Shown here piece after piece: positions 11,616 to 23,290 of a stretch of 64,000 bases of DNA. The position numbers and the translations under genes were made by a program. Source of the DNA: Histoplasma ohiense (taxonomy: Eukaryota > Ascomycota > Eurotiomycetes > Onygenales > Ajellomycetaceae); assembly GCA_017607445.1 (NCBI GenBank), contig JAEVHH010000004.1:4650001-4714000 (forward strand). Reading direction: 5' to 3'. Position 1 is the stretch's first letter, and each line of letters begins with the position of its first letter. The notes beneath the pieces are model-generated. The model was not told the origin of the DNA and did not search any database. It saw only the letters and a list, made by a program, of their open reading frames with translations.

Positions 11616-12116
11616 GATTGCCTCTGACAATGTTGTGGGGACAGAGTGCAACAATGACAACATGGCTATCTCTGCTAATGATAAGAGTGCAAGCAGAGTG
11701 GTTGATGAGAATGTGAGTAATGATGACAGTGTTTGTGAAGATAATGAGATGATGAATGTCTCTGTGTTATTCTCTATCACTGTCTTCTCTACTCTTATTT
11801 ATATCTTCATTTTCTCTGCTCTCTTCAATTTCATTTCTCTTACTTTTATCAATTTCTCTTTCTCTTTCTACACTGATTTCTCTCTTTCTTCTGCTCTTTG
11901 AGAAGCTCTGTATATGTTTTATGATCTCTCTCTCTATTCTTCACACCTCTCTTCTGCTCTTACTGTCTCTGTTAAAATGTGATTTCATATGCAAGCATTG
12001 TACAACACAATCTGCTTTGCTAGTTATTTGTCTGTTGCATCTCTTACTCAGAGTAAGTATGAAATCTTTAGCAATTTTATACATTCTCTGAATTCTATTG
12101 TTGTTTGTATTGATTG
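11616..12116 (+). other. Host remnant with CT-rich tract and possible Cys-rich exon
   Basis: This 501-bp piece lies between the A1 5' LTR and the LINE-E tail, so it is the older DNA into which both inserted. A long CT-rich tract (about 11760-11960) precedes a short frame with C-x3-C-x2-C-x9-C (about 11979-12045). That frame ends in AGA followed by GTAAGTATG, a strong 5' splice site in phase 0. This resembles the Cys-rich exon plus phase-0 intron layout of the Gyp-A and Gyp-B accessory genes, so it may be the same region of a third gypsy element. No start codon or full gene can be assigned. Confidence 0.35.
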
Positions 12117-12576
12117 TTATTATTATTATTATTCTTCAATTATAGATGCATGCAGTCAGTGACTATGACATCTACCTGAAACACTTCAGAATTTTTCAAC
12201 TCAAGAATAATTTAATATACAAAGGCAATTTAAAACATGCATTATCAGAATTCCAGCCCAGAATCAAACAACTATTCAAACTGTTCAATCAAAGAAATCA
12301 AAATCAAAAGAATGTCAGCAAGCCAACACAACTTAGTTTGAAAACAAAAGAAATAAACATTGTAAAAGACAGCTTTATTATAACAAGGAAAAGAAAAACC
12401 ACTGACAACAACTATAACATCAATAAAAAACAAACCAAACTTTTCAAAACAAATTAAAACTGATCATAAACAAACTTAAGAGAGATTTCAAAGCAAGATG
12501 AAAAGAAAGACTAAAAGAAAAATCAAAATAAATCAAATAGAAAATCTGATCTCAATATTTTTAACAGACAATTCAT
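12117..12576 (-). other. LINE-E 3' untranslated region and tail
   Basis: It is A/T-rich and holds no sense reading frame. The terminal TATAATTGAAGAATAATAAT is nearly identical to the end of SINE-F. A 103-residue plus-strand frame (12146-12457) exists in both LINE-E copies but is explained by copy similarity and a stop-poor purine-rich strand. Confidence 0.7.
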
Positions 12577-15500
12577 TCAAACTCTTGTAGCAACATTTGA
12601 TTCTTTCAAATATTCAATTAAAAACTTGTTTTCAGTTTCTGTATTGAATAATAGATTCAAATTTAATTGTTTCAATTCAAACTTCTCAGTTTCAATCTCA
12701 ATTCTGAATACTTTGCACAAAGTAACAGAAGATGCTCTGGATTTTCATATAACTGACAATCTAAACATAGACTACTTAAATCATCTCTAAACTTTGTTAA
12801 ATATGATTTGAAGTAATCATGTCCAAGCTTTAACTGCATTATTGTAGCAAAAAGTTTCTTTTTACACTTTATTAAACAAGTCTTCCACTTTGACTTTGTT
12901 TCAAATCTGGAGTAATGCACACTTTTTCTTTGCATAAGTCAGATATCTTGCCATTTTTGCAAACATGATTCTCTTATTTTTCTCTTAATAAAAGTTCATG
13001 TTACAATTCTTTGAAAGCAGACTTCTAATTCAGTTGCTTTTTTTGCAGCACTATCAGCCATTTCATTGTCATATATACCCATGTGAGCAGACACCCAGTG
13101 AAGATGAATAGAACAATTGAATGAGATTTTTCTTTGAATATTTTGAAGACTTTTCAAAATCAGCTCTAGCATTGACTGTCCACTGCTGATTTTATTACTT
13201 TGAAGTCTTTTAAGCCCTGCTTGACTATCAGAGAATATTCAAATATGCTCAAATCTTTTCCATTGTTCAATCTTCATTTCAATCAATTTGAAAGCTCTTG
13301 AAATTGCAAATAATTCAGCATTAAAAACTTCTGACTCTTTTTCAATTTGTCAAAAATCAAGAATATAGTTTTTATCATTTTCTGAATATGCTATTCCAGC
13401 TCCAAGATTGTCTGTTTTCTCACATTTTGAGCCATCAGTGTATATAAGAATTGCTTTATTTTTCATTTGTTTCAAAAGCTTTGAATATTCTTGAGTCTGA
13501 TCTTCTTTTGAAAGTTGACTAACATTTAAATCAACAAGATTATCAAGACTTTTCTTTCAAGAAGAGAGATTTTCAATAGCTATTCTCTCTATATTTAAAC
13601 TAGAGAAACAGTTCTTAATCATTGAGTAAATTCTAAATAACTGAGATGATATTCTTCTTCTTTGTAAAGAACTTGAATTTTCAGATAAATCAGTTTCATT
13701 TCAATCAAGATAAAGTTCTCAATCTAATTCTAATCTATTTGATTCATTTGAAAAAGAACTTGAAACTCTCTTTCTAATAGAATGATGTGAATATAGCTCC
13801 ATAATTCTGAGAGTATAATTCATACAGATTTTATCAAATCTCACTTGTGGTGAAGAAATAGAGATTTCAATTTTCATAGCTTTAATTGAAGTAGTTTTGG
13901 ATACTTCTAGAATCTTTCTTAAAGCTAAGTTTTGAAGTTTTTGAAATCTCTCTATAAAGTGTTTTTGATCTCTCCACCACATCTGAACTGCATAATCTGA
14001 AATAGAGGTCACACAGGCAATATATAATTGTCTCATTGCTTGAAATGTCAGACCTCTTTCAGTATTTGAAAGTCTCAATATATTGTTTAAAATTCTTTCA
14101 GCATTTGCAGTTTTTATTTGCACATGAGATTTAAAATTCAATTGAGAATCTAACCAGACATCAAGCCATCTAACTGAGTTTTTAGATTTAATTGAATGAT
14201 TTAAAAGCTTAACTTCAGTATCTTTTTCTCTGAAATTTGGATAAAAATGAATTAATTCAATTTTATTTATATCAAAAACAATGTTTTTTGATTTTGCTTT
14301 TTCAATCATTTCAGTTGCTGCTTGCTCAATCAAATTGCAGTTATTCACAATTGATTCTGAGCTTACAACTAGACTCAAATCATCCACATAGCTTGAAGTT
14401 CTCATCATAATTGCCATTTGTCTATCAATAAATAGAAACTTGATAAATATAGCAAATAAAATGAGTGAGACTGGGGAACTCTGAGGAACTTCTATCTCAA
14501 TATCTGTTATATCTTATCTCATTTCATCAAAAAGCAACTGAATAGTTCTTTTTGACATGAAACAGATAATTCATTTAATGAGAGACTTTGGCATTCTCAG
14601 TTCTATCAAAGTTTTGATCATTTGAGAAAATGAAACACAATCAAATGCATCTTTTATATCAATAAACATTGCAGTTGTAACCATTTTTTCATTCTTTGCA
14701 AGTTGAATATCATGAACTACAGAGAGAACTGCATCAATTGCTGAGTTTTGCTTTCTACCTCTCATCTGATCATCATATAATAAATCAGTAGTAGTAGATA
14801 GAAAAGACAATCTAGTGGCAATTATCTTTTCCAGAATTTTTCCCAGACAATTCAGCAGAGATATCACTCTATAAGATTTAGAAATAGTTGGTTTTCTATC
14901 GAGTTTTGACAGAATAACTCCAACAGCATACCTCCAGCACTTAGAATGATACCCATATTTCACAAAGATTTGAAAACAATTCAAAGAGCTTATCTTTTAG
15001 TACTGAATAAAGCTCTTGAATTATTAAATGATTTATAGTATCAGCTTCAGCTGCTGTGACTTTTGAAGATCAAAAAATAGCTGTCTTTAATTCATCTTCA
15101 GTTAAGTCAGGTCATTCTCATTTCTTATCATGTTCATATTCATTATCTTCTTGCAAAGAACAAATCTCAGTTGAATTATTTGATGATGGAAATAATATTC
15201 TCATAAAAACTTGACATTTATCTTCAAATGAGCTAGCTATAATTTCCTCATTCTGAAAATTATAAGTTAATGTTGGTAGCTTAGACATTGTTTTTGACTT
15301 AGTATATCTAAAAGCTTTGAAGATCTCTTTTCTCTGAGTATTTTTTAGAAAGTAATATATTCCAACAATCAGTCTTTGCCTTTTTAATTGTTGAGAAATA
15401 ATCATTTCTAATATTCTTTAAATACTCAAATGAGACAAAATCTTCTTTTCAATCTTTTTTAACTCTAGCTAAATGTCTTCTTTTATTTGAAATCTCATCA

Positions 15501-16466
15501 TTCCACCAAGGCTTAGAGAATTCAGAGACTCTTTTCAATGGAATAAATTTCTTTATACTTGAAAGAATAATCTCAGTGACTAAATTTGCTCTTTCTTCAA
15601 GCATTTTGTCTGTAAAATTTGTATCTGATTTTCAATAAAGAGTTTCTTTATTCTCTAATTTCAACTTTTCAATCATTCTTTTCACTTCTGTTCACTGAGC
15701 TTTTTCAAAATTGTATTGATTTGAATATAATGGGTTTTGAACTGTTTGATTACTATTCAATTCCATATCAACTTGAATTATCTCATGACCAGTGGCAGCA
15801 CCATTTGTTTCATTATAGATTCTTAGAGAAAAAACATAGATCTATAATAATTGATTTCTGTCTCAAATCTGGCTTGTGAAAAGTGGGAATGTCTTGCTCA
15901 TTTATCAACTCTAGTTTGTGTAAAAGTGCTCATTCAACTAGTTTTTCAGCTCTAATTGATTGAGTTCTTTCTGAATTCCACCAAGAGTGATGAGCATTGA
16001 AATCCCCCATGATTATTGAGTTCTTTTCTGGTTTCAACTGTATTAAACATCTATCAAATGTTCAAGTTCTAATGTTTTCTCTCAGTGATCTTTCATTGTA
16101 GATATTGACTAATTGAATATTTTCAAACTGTTTTTTCATATCCACAATGTCATCAACAAGAATATCAGAGTCAGATATCAAATCATATCTCAGATTGAAT
16201 TGAAATCTAGAATTCTTTCTAGCATAAATTACCACTCTAACTCTAATATCTGTTTTCTCTGGTAGAAAACAATAGTATGCTGGATGAGATACACTATACA
16301 TATAATCAGCATCAAGTCTGAGTTCTTGAATAAGAACAAAGTCTGCTTTTTGCTTATAGTCAATTTGTAAACAGAAATAAAGACATGGATTTATTCTGTT
16401 CATATTATTTTGAATAAATTTGATTTTTGTAGAGGCTTTTAACATTTTTTGATGTTTTTTCTGCAT
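12577..16466 (-). pseudogene. LINE-E ORF2: endonuclease, RT, RNase H (broken)
   Basis: ORF2 makes the protein for target-primed reverse transcription. The APE-like endonuclease N terminus has IQNNMNR and ADFVLIQELRL (about 16300-16440). RT (about 13700-15000) has NCLGKILEKIIATRLSFL, MFIDIKDAFD and an intact SYVDD catalytic box at about 14380-14400. RNase H spans about 13050-13500. A terminal CLDCQLYENPEHLLLLC zinc motif is near 12710-12780. Several TGA codons stand where copy E2 has Trp, for example in the segment before the LTEDEL motif near 15110. One or more frameshifts are likely, including near 14990. Confidence 0.88.
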
Positions 16467-16679
16467 TATATAAGACTGTTGAATGGTTTTTTATCTTTAT
16501 TCAGAGTCAGATAATAGACTAAATCTATTATTCACAACTTCAACAGCTATCATATCTTGCATATGTGTATCTCTCATTTGTGTTTAAATAGAAGTCTTTG
16601 GTGACTTTTATACTTTCATTTTTTGTTTTTCAGAAGATTCAGATACAACAGAATTAGAGATCTGAGAATTTCTTCTTTT

Positions 16680-16902
16680 TTAACTGCCACTATTTTTCAT
16701 ATTAGCAGAGACAGAAATATCAGTTTGTATTACTGATTTTACTGATTTTTCTGATTTAGAAGCAAACACACATTCTTTTGAATTTACAAAATAAGGCTCT
16801 TTGCAATTGACACATTTTGCAACAGACTTAGAGTTCTCACATATAACTCCTTTTTTTAAACAAAATTGACAACTGTGTTCAGCAGTTTTGTGAGATTGAG
16901 CA
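16680..16902 (-). pseudogene. LINE-E ORF1 fragment with Cys motifs
   Basis: This is the C-terminal part of a LINE ORF1 (RNA-binding, gag-like). It shows CQFCLKKGVIC and CVNCKEPYFVNSKEC, which match the repeated CCHC-like knuckles of Tad1/I-type ORF1, although His is not evident. The frame runs on into the Gyp-A LTR, so the apparent N-terminal residues encoded beyond 16902 are not part of ORF1. The truncation is caused by the A2 insertion. Confidence 0.65.
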
Positions 16903-17173
16903 TGTAAGAGATGGTTATAAGTATAATTATGAAAGTAGTGTGAAGTACGCACATAGAATGTTAAGAAGGTAGCAATCTCTATTATTCAAAGCTAATCACT
17001 GATCTCCTAATATCTACAGATATCAGTGAGTATTATATAGGCGACCACCACACCCTACAGCTGTCTATGGTGCTGTGTGCTATGTCCATCCTCATTAATT
17101 CTGGCATGTTCTGTGTTCTTCTATCGCCACATAGCTATTTTCTAATATAGATATCTCTGTTGTGTCTATTACA
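16903..17173 (-). repeat. Gyp-A 3' LTR of A2 (271 bp)
   Basis: It starts TGTAAGAGATGG and ends GTCTATTACA. On the element strand it is preceded by the purine-rich tract GAAGAAGGAAGATAAT, the expected plus-strand primer. It keeps CTAATCACT (16992-17000), the complement partner of the primer-binding site. The central segment (ggcgaccaccacaccctac and following) is less mutated and longer than in the A1 LTR. Confidence 0.9.
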
Positions 17174-17702
17174 ATTATCTTCCTTCTTCAAAGGCCTGGT
17201 TCTCAGGGCTTCTTATTGCAACATGTGAAGTTTGTAATATGTGCTGTGTGGTTGATATTGTATAAAGTTTGCAGAATCAGGCTGGATTAATTGTCAGAGT
17301 AATTCCAAAGTGTTGCTGTTTTGAGAGAACATTTTTTCATCTCTGATGTCATTGCAGTTCAATCATGATTTAGACACAACTTCTGAACCTCTTTTCTTTG
17401 ACTTCTACATCAAAAATCACACTCTTATCAAAATCATCACCAACATCACCACTAACAATTTTTTATTAAAAAAGAATACATCAATTTATCAAACAAAGTA
17501 CACTGTATCCTTCTATGCAATTTTTATTGTGAAATTCAAAGTTTTGGTTGCATGGTTGCATTTTCCATTTTGGGTTGAGTTTTGTGTTGTTGCAATTTCT
17601 TTGACTAATATTGCAATACTGGTTTCAATCTTCAATATCTGTTTTTCTTTCTTGTTGCTTTTGCTTCTTCTTCTTCTTGTACTAATTTAAGGTTATGATA
17701 GA
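17174..17702 (+). promoter_or_regulatory. Upstream region of the A2 accessory gene
   Basis: This 529-bp stretch lies between the 3' LTR and the accessory gene. It contains the polypurine tract next to the LTR and ends in a CT-rich run (about 17640-17690) followed by the ATG at 17703, as is common at fungal promoters. A 114-residue hydrophobic frame (17346-17690) is more likely chance in T-rich DNA. I see no other gene. Confidence 0.45.
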
Positions 17703-18636
17703 ATGTCAGAACCAGCTGTTTCTGTTGCTGATTTGGAGTCTATGAAGAGTGATATGCTGTCTGCCATTGAGAGCATTTGCTTGGATTGTCTGGAGAGATT
17801 GCAGAACCCTCCAGTATATTCTTGCTTTGTGAACAATGAATGGACATACTGTCACATCTGCTATATATCAAATAGAAGTTGTGCTGCTGTAAGTTTTCTT
17901 AAACTGAGGTTGTTATGAGTACTAACAGATTATAGATGTCTGAGTGCTTTCATGAAATCAGTCAATCTTTGATCAATGAATTTCACAAAATGTTGCTCTC
18001 TGATGAAGTTTCAGATGAGAGATTTGACACATATCAAACTGCTGTTGCAAGATTTGTACTTGATGTGCAGATTTACAAGAATACAGATGAGGTTCTAGAA
18101 TTCTATATAAACTCTGATGATCTGTTGTCACAGTGGGGTGTGGTATTCAATCATAGCAGCATTTCAGAAAGCATATTTTCACATTCTGCTATTACATCAG
18201 TGTCATCCTCACTGAGTCAAGATCTTGGTGTGTTATTTGAGTTGACTGATAATGTAGATGAAGATGAGGAAGCAGATGGTTTCATTGAAGTGTTAGAAAG
18301 AAACACAGCAGCATATTGCTGTCATTGTATTTGACATTTGACAACATCCCCCCACCATCATTGTGAGTCTGCTGAGAGTTGATGTAAAAAATGCAAGCAC
18401 TGCTCAGTGATGAAGCACACTTGCATTCCAGTAAGTTATTATTCAGATGTTTTACAGTATATAATATTAACTCATATTAGATGCCAGCAGATGCTGTTGA
18501 ATTGACTCAGACAGTTATCAACACTGCTGAGAATCTAATTGTCACTGATGTGAACACTTTGAATATTAACATTTTGCAGAGCACTGTGACTGCAGTGATT
18601 AAATTCTTTACTGTGAAGATTCAGAAGATTCAATAA
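17703..18636 (+). CDS. Convergent Cys-rich accessory gene of Gyp-A, three exons
   Basis: I do not recognise the product. Exon 1 is 17703-17888, exon 2 is 17936-18430 and exon 3 is 18481-18636. Intron 1 (17889-17935) is GTAAGT...TATAG with TACTAAC upstream of the acceptor; intron 2 (18431-18480) is GTAAGT...ATTAG. Both are phase 0, and joining them gives one frame of about 278 residues. Exon 1 has C-x2-C motifs (CLDC, CHIC). Exon 2 has an acidic run DNVDEDEEADGF, then YCCHCI, HHHC and CKKCKHCSVMKHTC, suggesting a small zinc-binding domain. Two TGA codons near the Cys cluster probably replace Trp. After the TAA (18634-18636) the frame stays open to a TGA at 18835-18837, so the true end is uncertain. 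It converges on pol and lies inside the element. Confidence 0.6.
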
Positions 18637-18880
18637 GACAGTTCTTCTGAGACTTCAGCTGAAACAGTGATTGATGAGATTCTGATGATTACATTGCTGA
18701 TTGCAGCTTTCAAGTCATTGTTGAAACATCATGCTTCATCAGTTGAGGAAATCCAGGATAATAAGCAGATTTGTCTTGATGACAATTTCTCAAATGACAC
18801 TGATCAAGCTGAGACAGATCTGTTTTTTAATCTCTGAGTGAAATAAGTATATTCAGCAGTCATCATCATCTTCTTCATTT

Positions 18881-21800
18881 TCATTTACTGACTGACTTCT
18901 GATAGATTTTATTAAACTGTTTCAAGTACTTCTGACTGTTCATCAAGTTCTTCTCAGATTTCCAAGAATTATCTGCATCTGTACAATCCTTTCATTTGAC
19001 AAGATATTGTGTTTGATCATGATACTGATGTTTGTCTAATATAGCTTCAACTTTTCATTCCTCTTGCACATCTATAATTATCAGTTCTGCTTGCAGGATT
19101 TGTCTGTCGCGTGTGTGATATGATTTGAGAAGAGAAACATGGAATACAGAATGAATTTCTTTATATTGCAGTGTGAGTTTTAGTTTGTACATCTGTGTAC
19201 TGTGGATATCAATTATTTGAAAGAGATTCAAAAATTGATGATCTAGTTTGAGTGAGAGTTGCAAGATAGATATATTTTTTGCACACAGCATTATTCAGTT
19301 CTCTATCTTAAAGCTTTTTAATATATGATGCTGATTATAATACTTTTTCTCAGCTGCTTTGACAGCTTCCAGGCATTCTTGGATCTTGTTCTCTGCTTGC
19401 TTCATTCATTCCACTTGTTTCATCACTGATTTTGACACACCTGTGCTTGGGGGTTCCATGTCTATGCAAAGTTCAGTTGATCGGCTGATCATTGCTTCAG
19501 ATAATGTCATTTTTATCAATGTGTGGAAGATGTTGTTATATGTCCATTGTGTCAGAGGAATCCATTCTATTCAATTATCTTGTTGATAGCTGCAATATAT
19601 GTGAAGATAATGTTCAATCATCTGGTTCAATCATTCTGTCTGGCCGTCGGTTTGCGGGTGGAATGTCATCAATAATTTTCATCAGACATAAAGCAGATAA
19701 CATAATGTCAATCAAAACTTGCTATTTATTAATGAATCTCAGTCACTAATAATGTTTGCAGGTAGATCAAAATTCTTCACAACTCTTCATACAATAATGT
19801 TCATGAGTTCTTCTGCATCTAGCTCTGAAGATGTGGACACAATTATGACTCATTTGATGAATAAATCAACAAATATGACAATAGCATTATAGATTTGACT
19901 TCTCTTTTTATTATCTGACAGATCTTCAATAAAGTTCATGCTAATTGTATGCTATTTCTTATATGATACTGAATGTGATTGTAGCAATTCATATAGCTTG
20001 TGCTGTAATATCTTGATGTATTGACAAACATCACAAGTTCTCACATATTCTGCAATCTCATCACTCATACCATGCCACAAATACTTGCATTTGATTGCTT
20101 CAATGATTTTGTCACATTCAAAATGGTCATTTTGAGAATCATTGTGGTTCATTTTCATTATTTCATGTTTTATGACTTTGTCTTGCAGTATGTAGACTTT
20201 ATCATCTTTTCTGAGCAGATCATCTTTATCTACTGCTCAGATTGAATAATTATCTACACTAGTGTCACTCATCTCTAGTCTTCTGCAAAGTTCAGATATG
20301 TCAGTGTCTCTATTCTGAATCTGCAGTAAGAGTTCAATGATAGATTCAGCTATCTCTTTGTGATAGACTGTCTCAGACTCAAATATCTTGACAGCTAGAA
20401 TCTGTGATATCAGAGTCTCTAGATCTAACTCTGTAACATCTGCAATCTCATTCTCATCTACAGATGTGTTCTTTATTCTGCAGAGGTTGTTGTCATTGAT
20501 GACTACAGATCTCTTCATTCAACAATTTTCATTAGCTTACAGATCTTTTCACATCATCTTGATATATTGATCTAACTTTGTATTTTCTTTTGTCTTTAGT
20601 GACTTAAAGATTCTCTTATCTGTACAGCTTCTCTTGCAGAGTAGAGAGCTCTGTCAAGAAAGCTGTGTGTTTTACAAAATCTGAACAACAACTTGATGCA
20701 TCTGTGGGATTATTTTTCTCAGAACAGTGCTCTATTTTAAAATCAAATGCTGAGAGCATTTCCATTCAACAAATCTGACACTCATTTAGCTGCTTTATCA
20801 TCATGAAGCACTGGAGATTGACATGGTCAGATAAAACAGTTATTGAGTGTCTGCTATTATGTAGATAGTGATGTCATTGCCTGAAAGCTTCTACAATCAG
20901 CAACATTTCTAAATCATATATTTGATAATGTCTTTCTGCTTCTGTGAGCTTTCTAGACCAAAACACAATCAGATGTCAGTGATCATCATTCATTAATTGT
21001 GATATTACTGTGATGATTGCAACACCATATCTGTCTGTTTCTATACAGAGTTTTCACTGCAGATCAAAGTGGATCAACAACAGTGCTTTTGTAAAGCATT
21101 CTTTTAACTGCAAAATTGCATGCTTGCAGTTTTTGTCTAACTGAACAGATGCATTATTCTTCTCTCTTTTTGTTTTGTAATCTTTTAACAATTCAGTCAG
21201 AGATGCTGTTATTATTGAGAACTTGTATATGAATCAATGATAGAAATTGATGAATTCTAGAAATATTTGCAATTCATTTATAGTTCATGGTTCTGATCAA
21301 TCTAGAATTGTGTTGACACAGTGTTTCTTGACAGTAATGCTCTGTATGATAACCACAAAACCCAAGAATTCAATTTCTGTTGCATGGAATGTACACTTAC
21401 TAAGTTTGACATATAGTCTCCATCATCTTAACCATTTCAGCACATTCTTAACATGGACAACATGTTCATCAAGTGTGTTTGAATAGATTACAATATTGTC
21501 AAGATAAGCCACACAATATACATCTAAAAGATCACTGAGAGCTTTGTTGATATAAGATTGAAAGGTTGCAGAAGCATTGATTAGCTCAAAAGATAAGACT
21601 AGATATTCAAAATGTTCATATTGTGTTTGAAATGCTATTTTTCATTCATTCTCCACTCATATGCAAATTCTGTGATATATGTCTCTAAGATCCAGCCGTG
21701 TATATATTTTGGCATCTGCTAATCTATCAAGTATTTCACTTATCAAGAGCAGTGGATATTGATTCTTGATCATTATTTCATTCAATCCTCAATAATCCAC

Positions 21801-22126
21801 ACAAAGACACAGAGTTTCATCTTTCTTCAGTGCAAATAATACTGACACATCAGCTGGGCTTTTGAACAGATATATTCAATTCTTTTCTAATGCTTTTTTG
21901 ATATATTCTCAGAGAACAGAGAGTTCTTGAGGTGATAAGTTATATATCAGTCAGTATGAGAGTTTCTTGTCAGGTTTGAGATCTATGGCATGATCATGAG
22001 ATGCATGTTCTGCATCAGATATGTCTTCTCAGAATACATCAAAATAATCTTTATAATCATCTGAGATATTTGACTCAGTTGCTGCATTTGCAGCTTGTAA
22101 TGATAAGACAGCAAATATAATATTGC
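18881..22126 (-). pseudogene. A2 pol, 3' part: RT, RNase H, integrase, chromodomain (broken)
   Basis: RT is at about 21260-22126 with the catalytic box YLDN (about 21490-21510) in place of YLDD. RNase H and integrase follow. The integrase C terminus has LKLDHQFLNLFQIIDIHS and VFHVSLLKSYH (19055-19291). The chromodomain (about 18905-19080) has KVEAILDKHQYHDQTQYLVK and, further on, an NSW-type core. The frame is interrupted mostly by TGA. It ends at about 18881, within 50 bp of the possible end of the convergent accessory gene. The rest of pol continues at 29575. Confidence 0.85.
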
Positions 22127-22391
22127 TGTGAGGTGTAGTGACAGTGTGAAGAGTAACAGTAGAAGATAGTTTATAGTGTAGCGGAGATAATAGTAATATA
22201 TTGTAGAGTGTAATATAGTAGTGTAACATAGTGTAGCTAATCGCTAAGGAAGAAAAGAAAGAGAAAGAAGATGTGCGAAATACATACATCAATATATATA
22301 TATACATATAGAAATAGTGGTAGCGAGAGTATAATGGAAAGAGGTAAGAATAAGTGAAGATAATAAGGAAATAATAAACAAGTGCATTACA
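22127..22391 (-). repeat. Gyp-B 3' LTR (265 bp)
   Basis: It reads TGTGAGGTGTAG at the left and GTGCATTACA at the right on the plus strand. It keeps CpG at ctaatcgctaagg (near 22240), where the 5' LTR has ctaatcacta, which shows the direction of mutation. Confidence 0.97.
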
Positions 22392-22913
22392 ATTGCCCCT
22401 CTTTTTTATAAGAGCTGCTCTCAGTGAATGTATAGATTGCTTGCTAGTAGATAATTGCATTTCCATCTGCTTGTTGATAGCAGTATATCGATTGTGTTCC
22501 CTAGATAGCTTGTATATGTGTTGTTATCGATTTCCTAATGAGGTGGAATTGATGGATTCTTTGGTTGCCAGGGGTTGCATGCAGAGAAGCAAAAAGAATT
22601 TCTTTTCTCTTGAAGATTTCTCTTCTCTTTTAACTTGATCATCATCAAAGCTTCTTGCCTCTTCTGCTGTGATTTCTTGTTCTCAAAAAATTTTTAAATT
22701 TTTATATCATTGTTCTCTCTCCCCTTCTCTTTTATTGAAATGGGCTTTCTTGATTATCTCAATTTTAAGTAAGTTGTTTCTTGGGTGCTTATTGCATATT
22801 ATTGTTGGTGTTCCTTGTCAGTGGTGTTATTAGTGTGGTCACATGCATCACTAGCTCATTTCCATATAGCATCATTCACTGTTCACTTGTTATATTGCTC
22901 TAGCTCTAATCAC

Positions 22914-23290
22914 ATGACACACAACAGTTGGATTCTGTGTGAACATTGTGCCCTCAAGCTGAGAGATGTTGACTTTTGATGTGTGTTGGAGTCAAATGCT
23001 CAGAAGTGTTGTGAGGCTTGTGCCTCTGCAGAGAAATTCTGCAAATCTGTGAGTAATTCTCTTTAATTCTTATTTTCTTTTTCTTTTTCTTCAAATTTGC
23101 TTTTGGATAGATAGTAGTGCTCTTAGCAATGTTGATATACTGATAATGATGCTAGATGTGTGATACATCTCTTCTGAGGTGCATCATGCATGGGCGAGTG
23201 TTTATCTTTGTGGGAGTGGCAGTCAGAGAGAACATGACCAGTCACAAAAGTCATCTTCATTGTTTAGTTAAATGATTGAATGCATCTCAT
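22914..23290 (+). pseudogene. Gyp-B convergent Cys-rich accessory frame (N-terminal part)
   Basis: I do not recognise the product. From ATG 22914 a 45-codon frame carries LCEHCALKL, one TGA at a probable Trp, CVLESNAQKCCEACASAEKFC, and ends KS directly before GTGAGTAAT (23049), again phase 0. An intron to the AG at about 23126 would continue an open frame, with TGA only, for some 45 codons to a TAG. The Cys spacing C-x2-C ... C ... C-x2-C-x6-C resembles the Gyp-A accessory protein, and position and orientation are the same. Exon structure beyond the first intron is uncertain. A CT-rich stretch lies upstream at 22600-22640. Confidence 0.45.

Larger units (their letters stand above)
12117..16902 (-). 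mobile_element. LINE-E copy E1, cut at its 5' side by Gyp-A
   Basis: This minus-strand non-LTR retrotransposon has its 3' end at the left, a (TTA)n tract on the plus strand (AAT repeats on its sense strand). It encodes RNase H, RT, APE endonuclease and a zinc-knuckle ORF1 fragment. At 16902 it is interrupted by the 3' LTR of A2; its 5' remainder must lie right of the window. It aligns with 59363-62526 from the tail up to the sequence gtttttgact, where the second copy switches to unrelated DNA. Confidence 0.92.

Noticed and set aside
11580..12091. Overlapping Ser/Leu-rich frames in the CT-rich tract
   Set aside because: Open frames exist on both strands because the tract is low-complexity. 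No single frame links to a credible gene except the short Cys segment noted.
12146..12457. Lys/Asn/Gln-rich 103-residue plus-strand frame, repeated at 59395-59688
   Set aside because: It is antisense in the LINE-E 3' untranslated region. Conservation reflects recent copying, and the purine-rich strand is poor in stops.
17346..17690. 114-residue hydrophobic protein with poly-Leu end
   Set aside because: It comes from T-rich and CT-rich DNA upstream of the accessory gene, with no homologous frame at the corresponding place in other elements.
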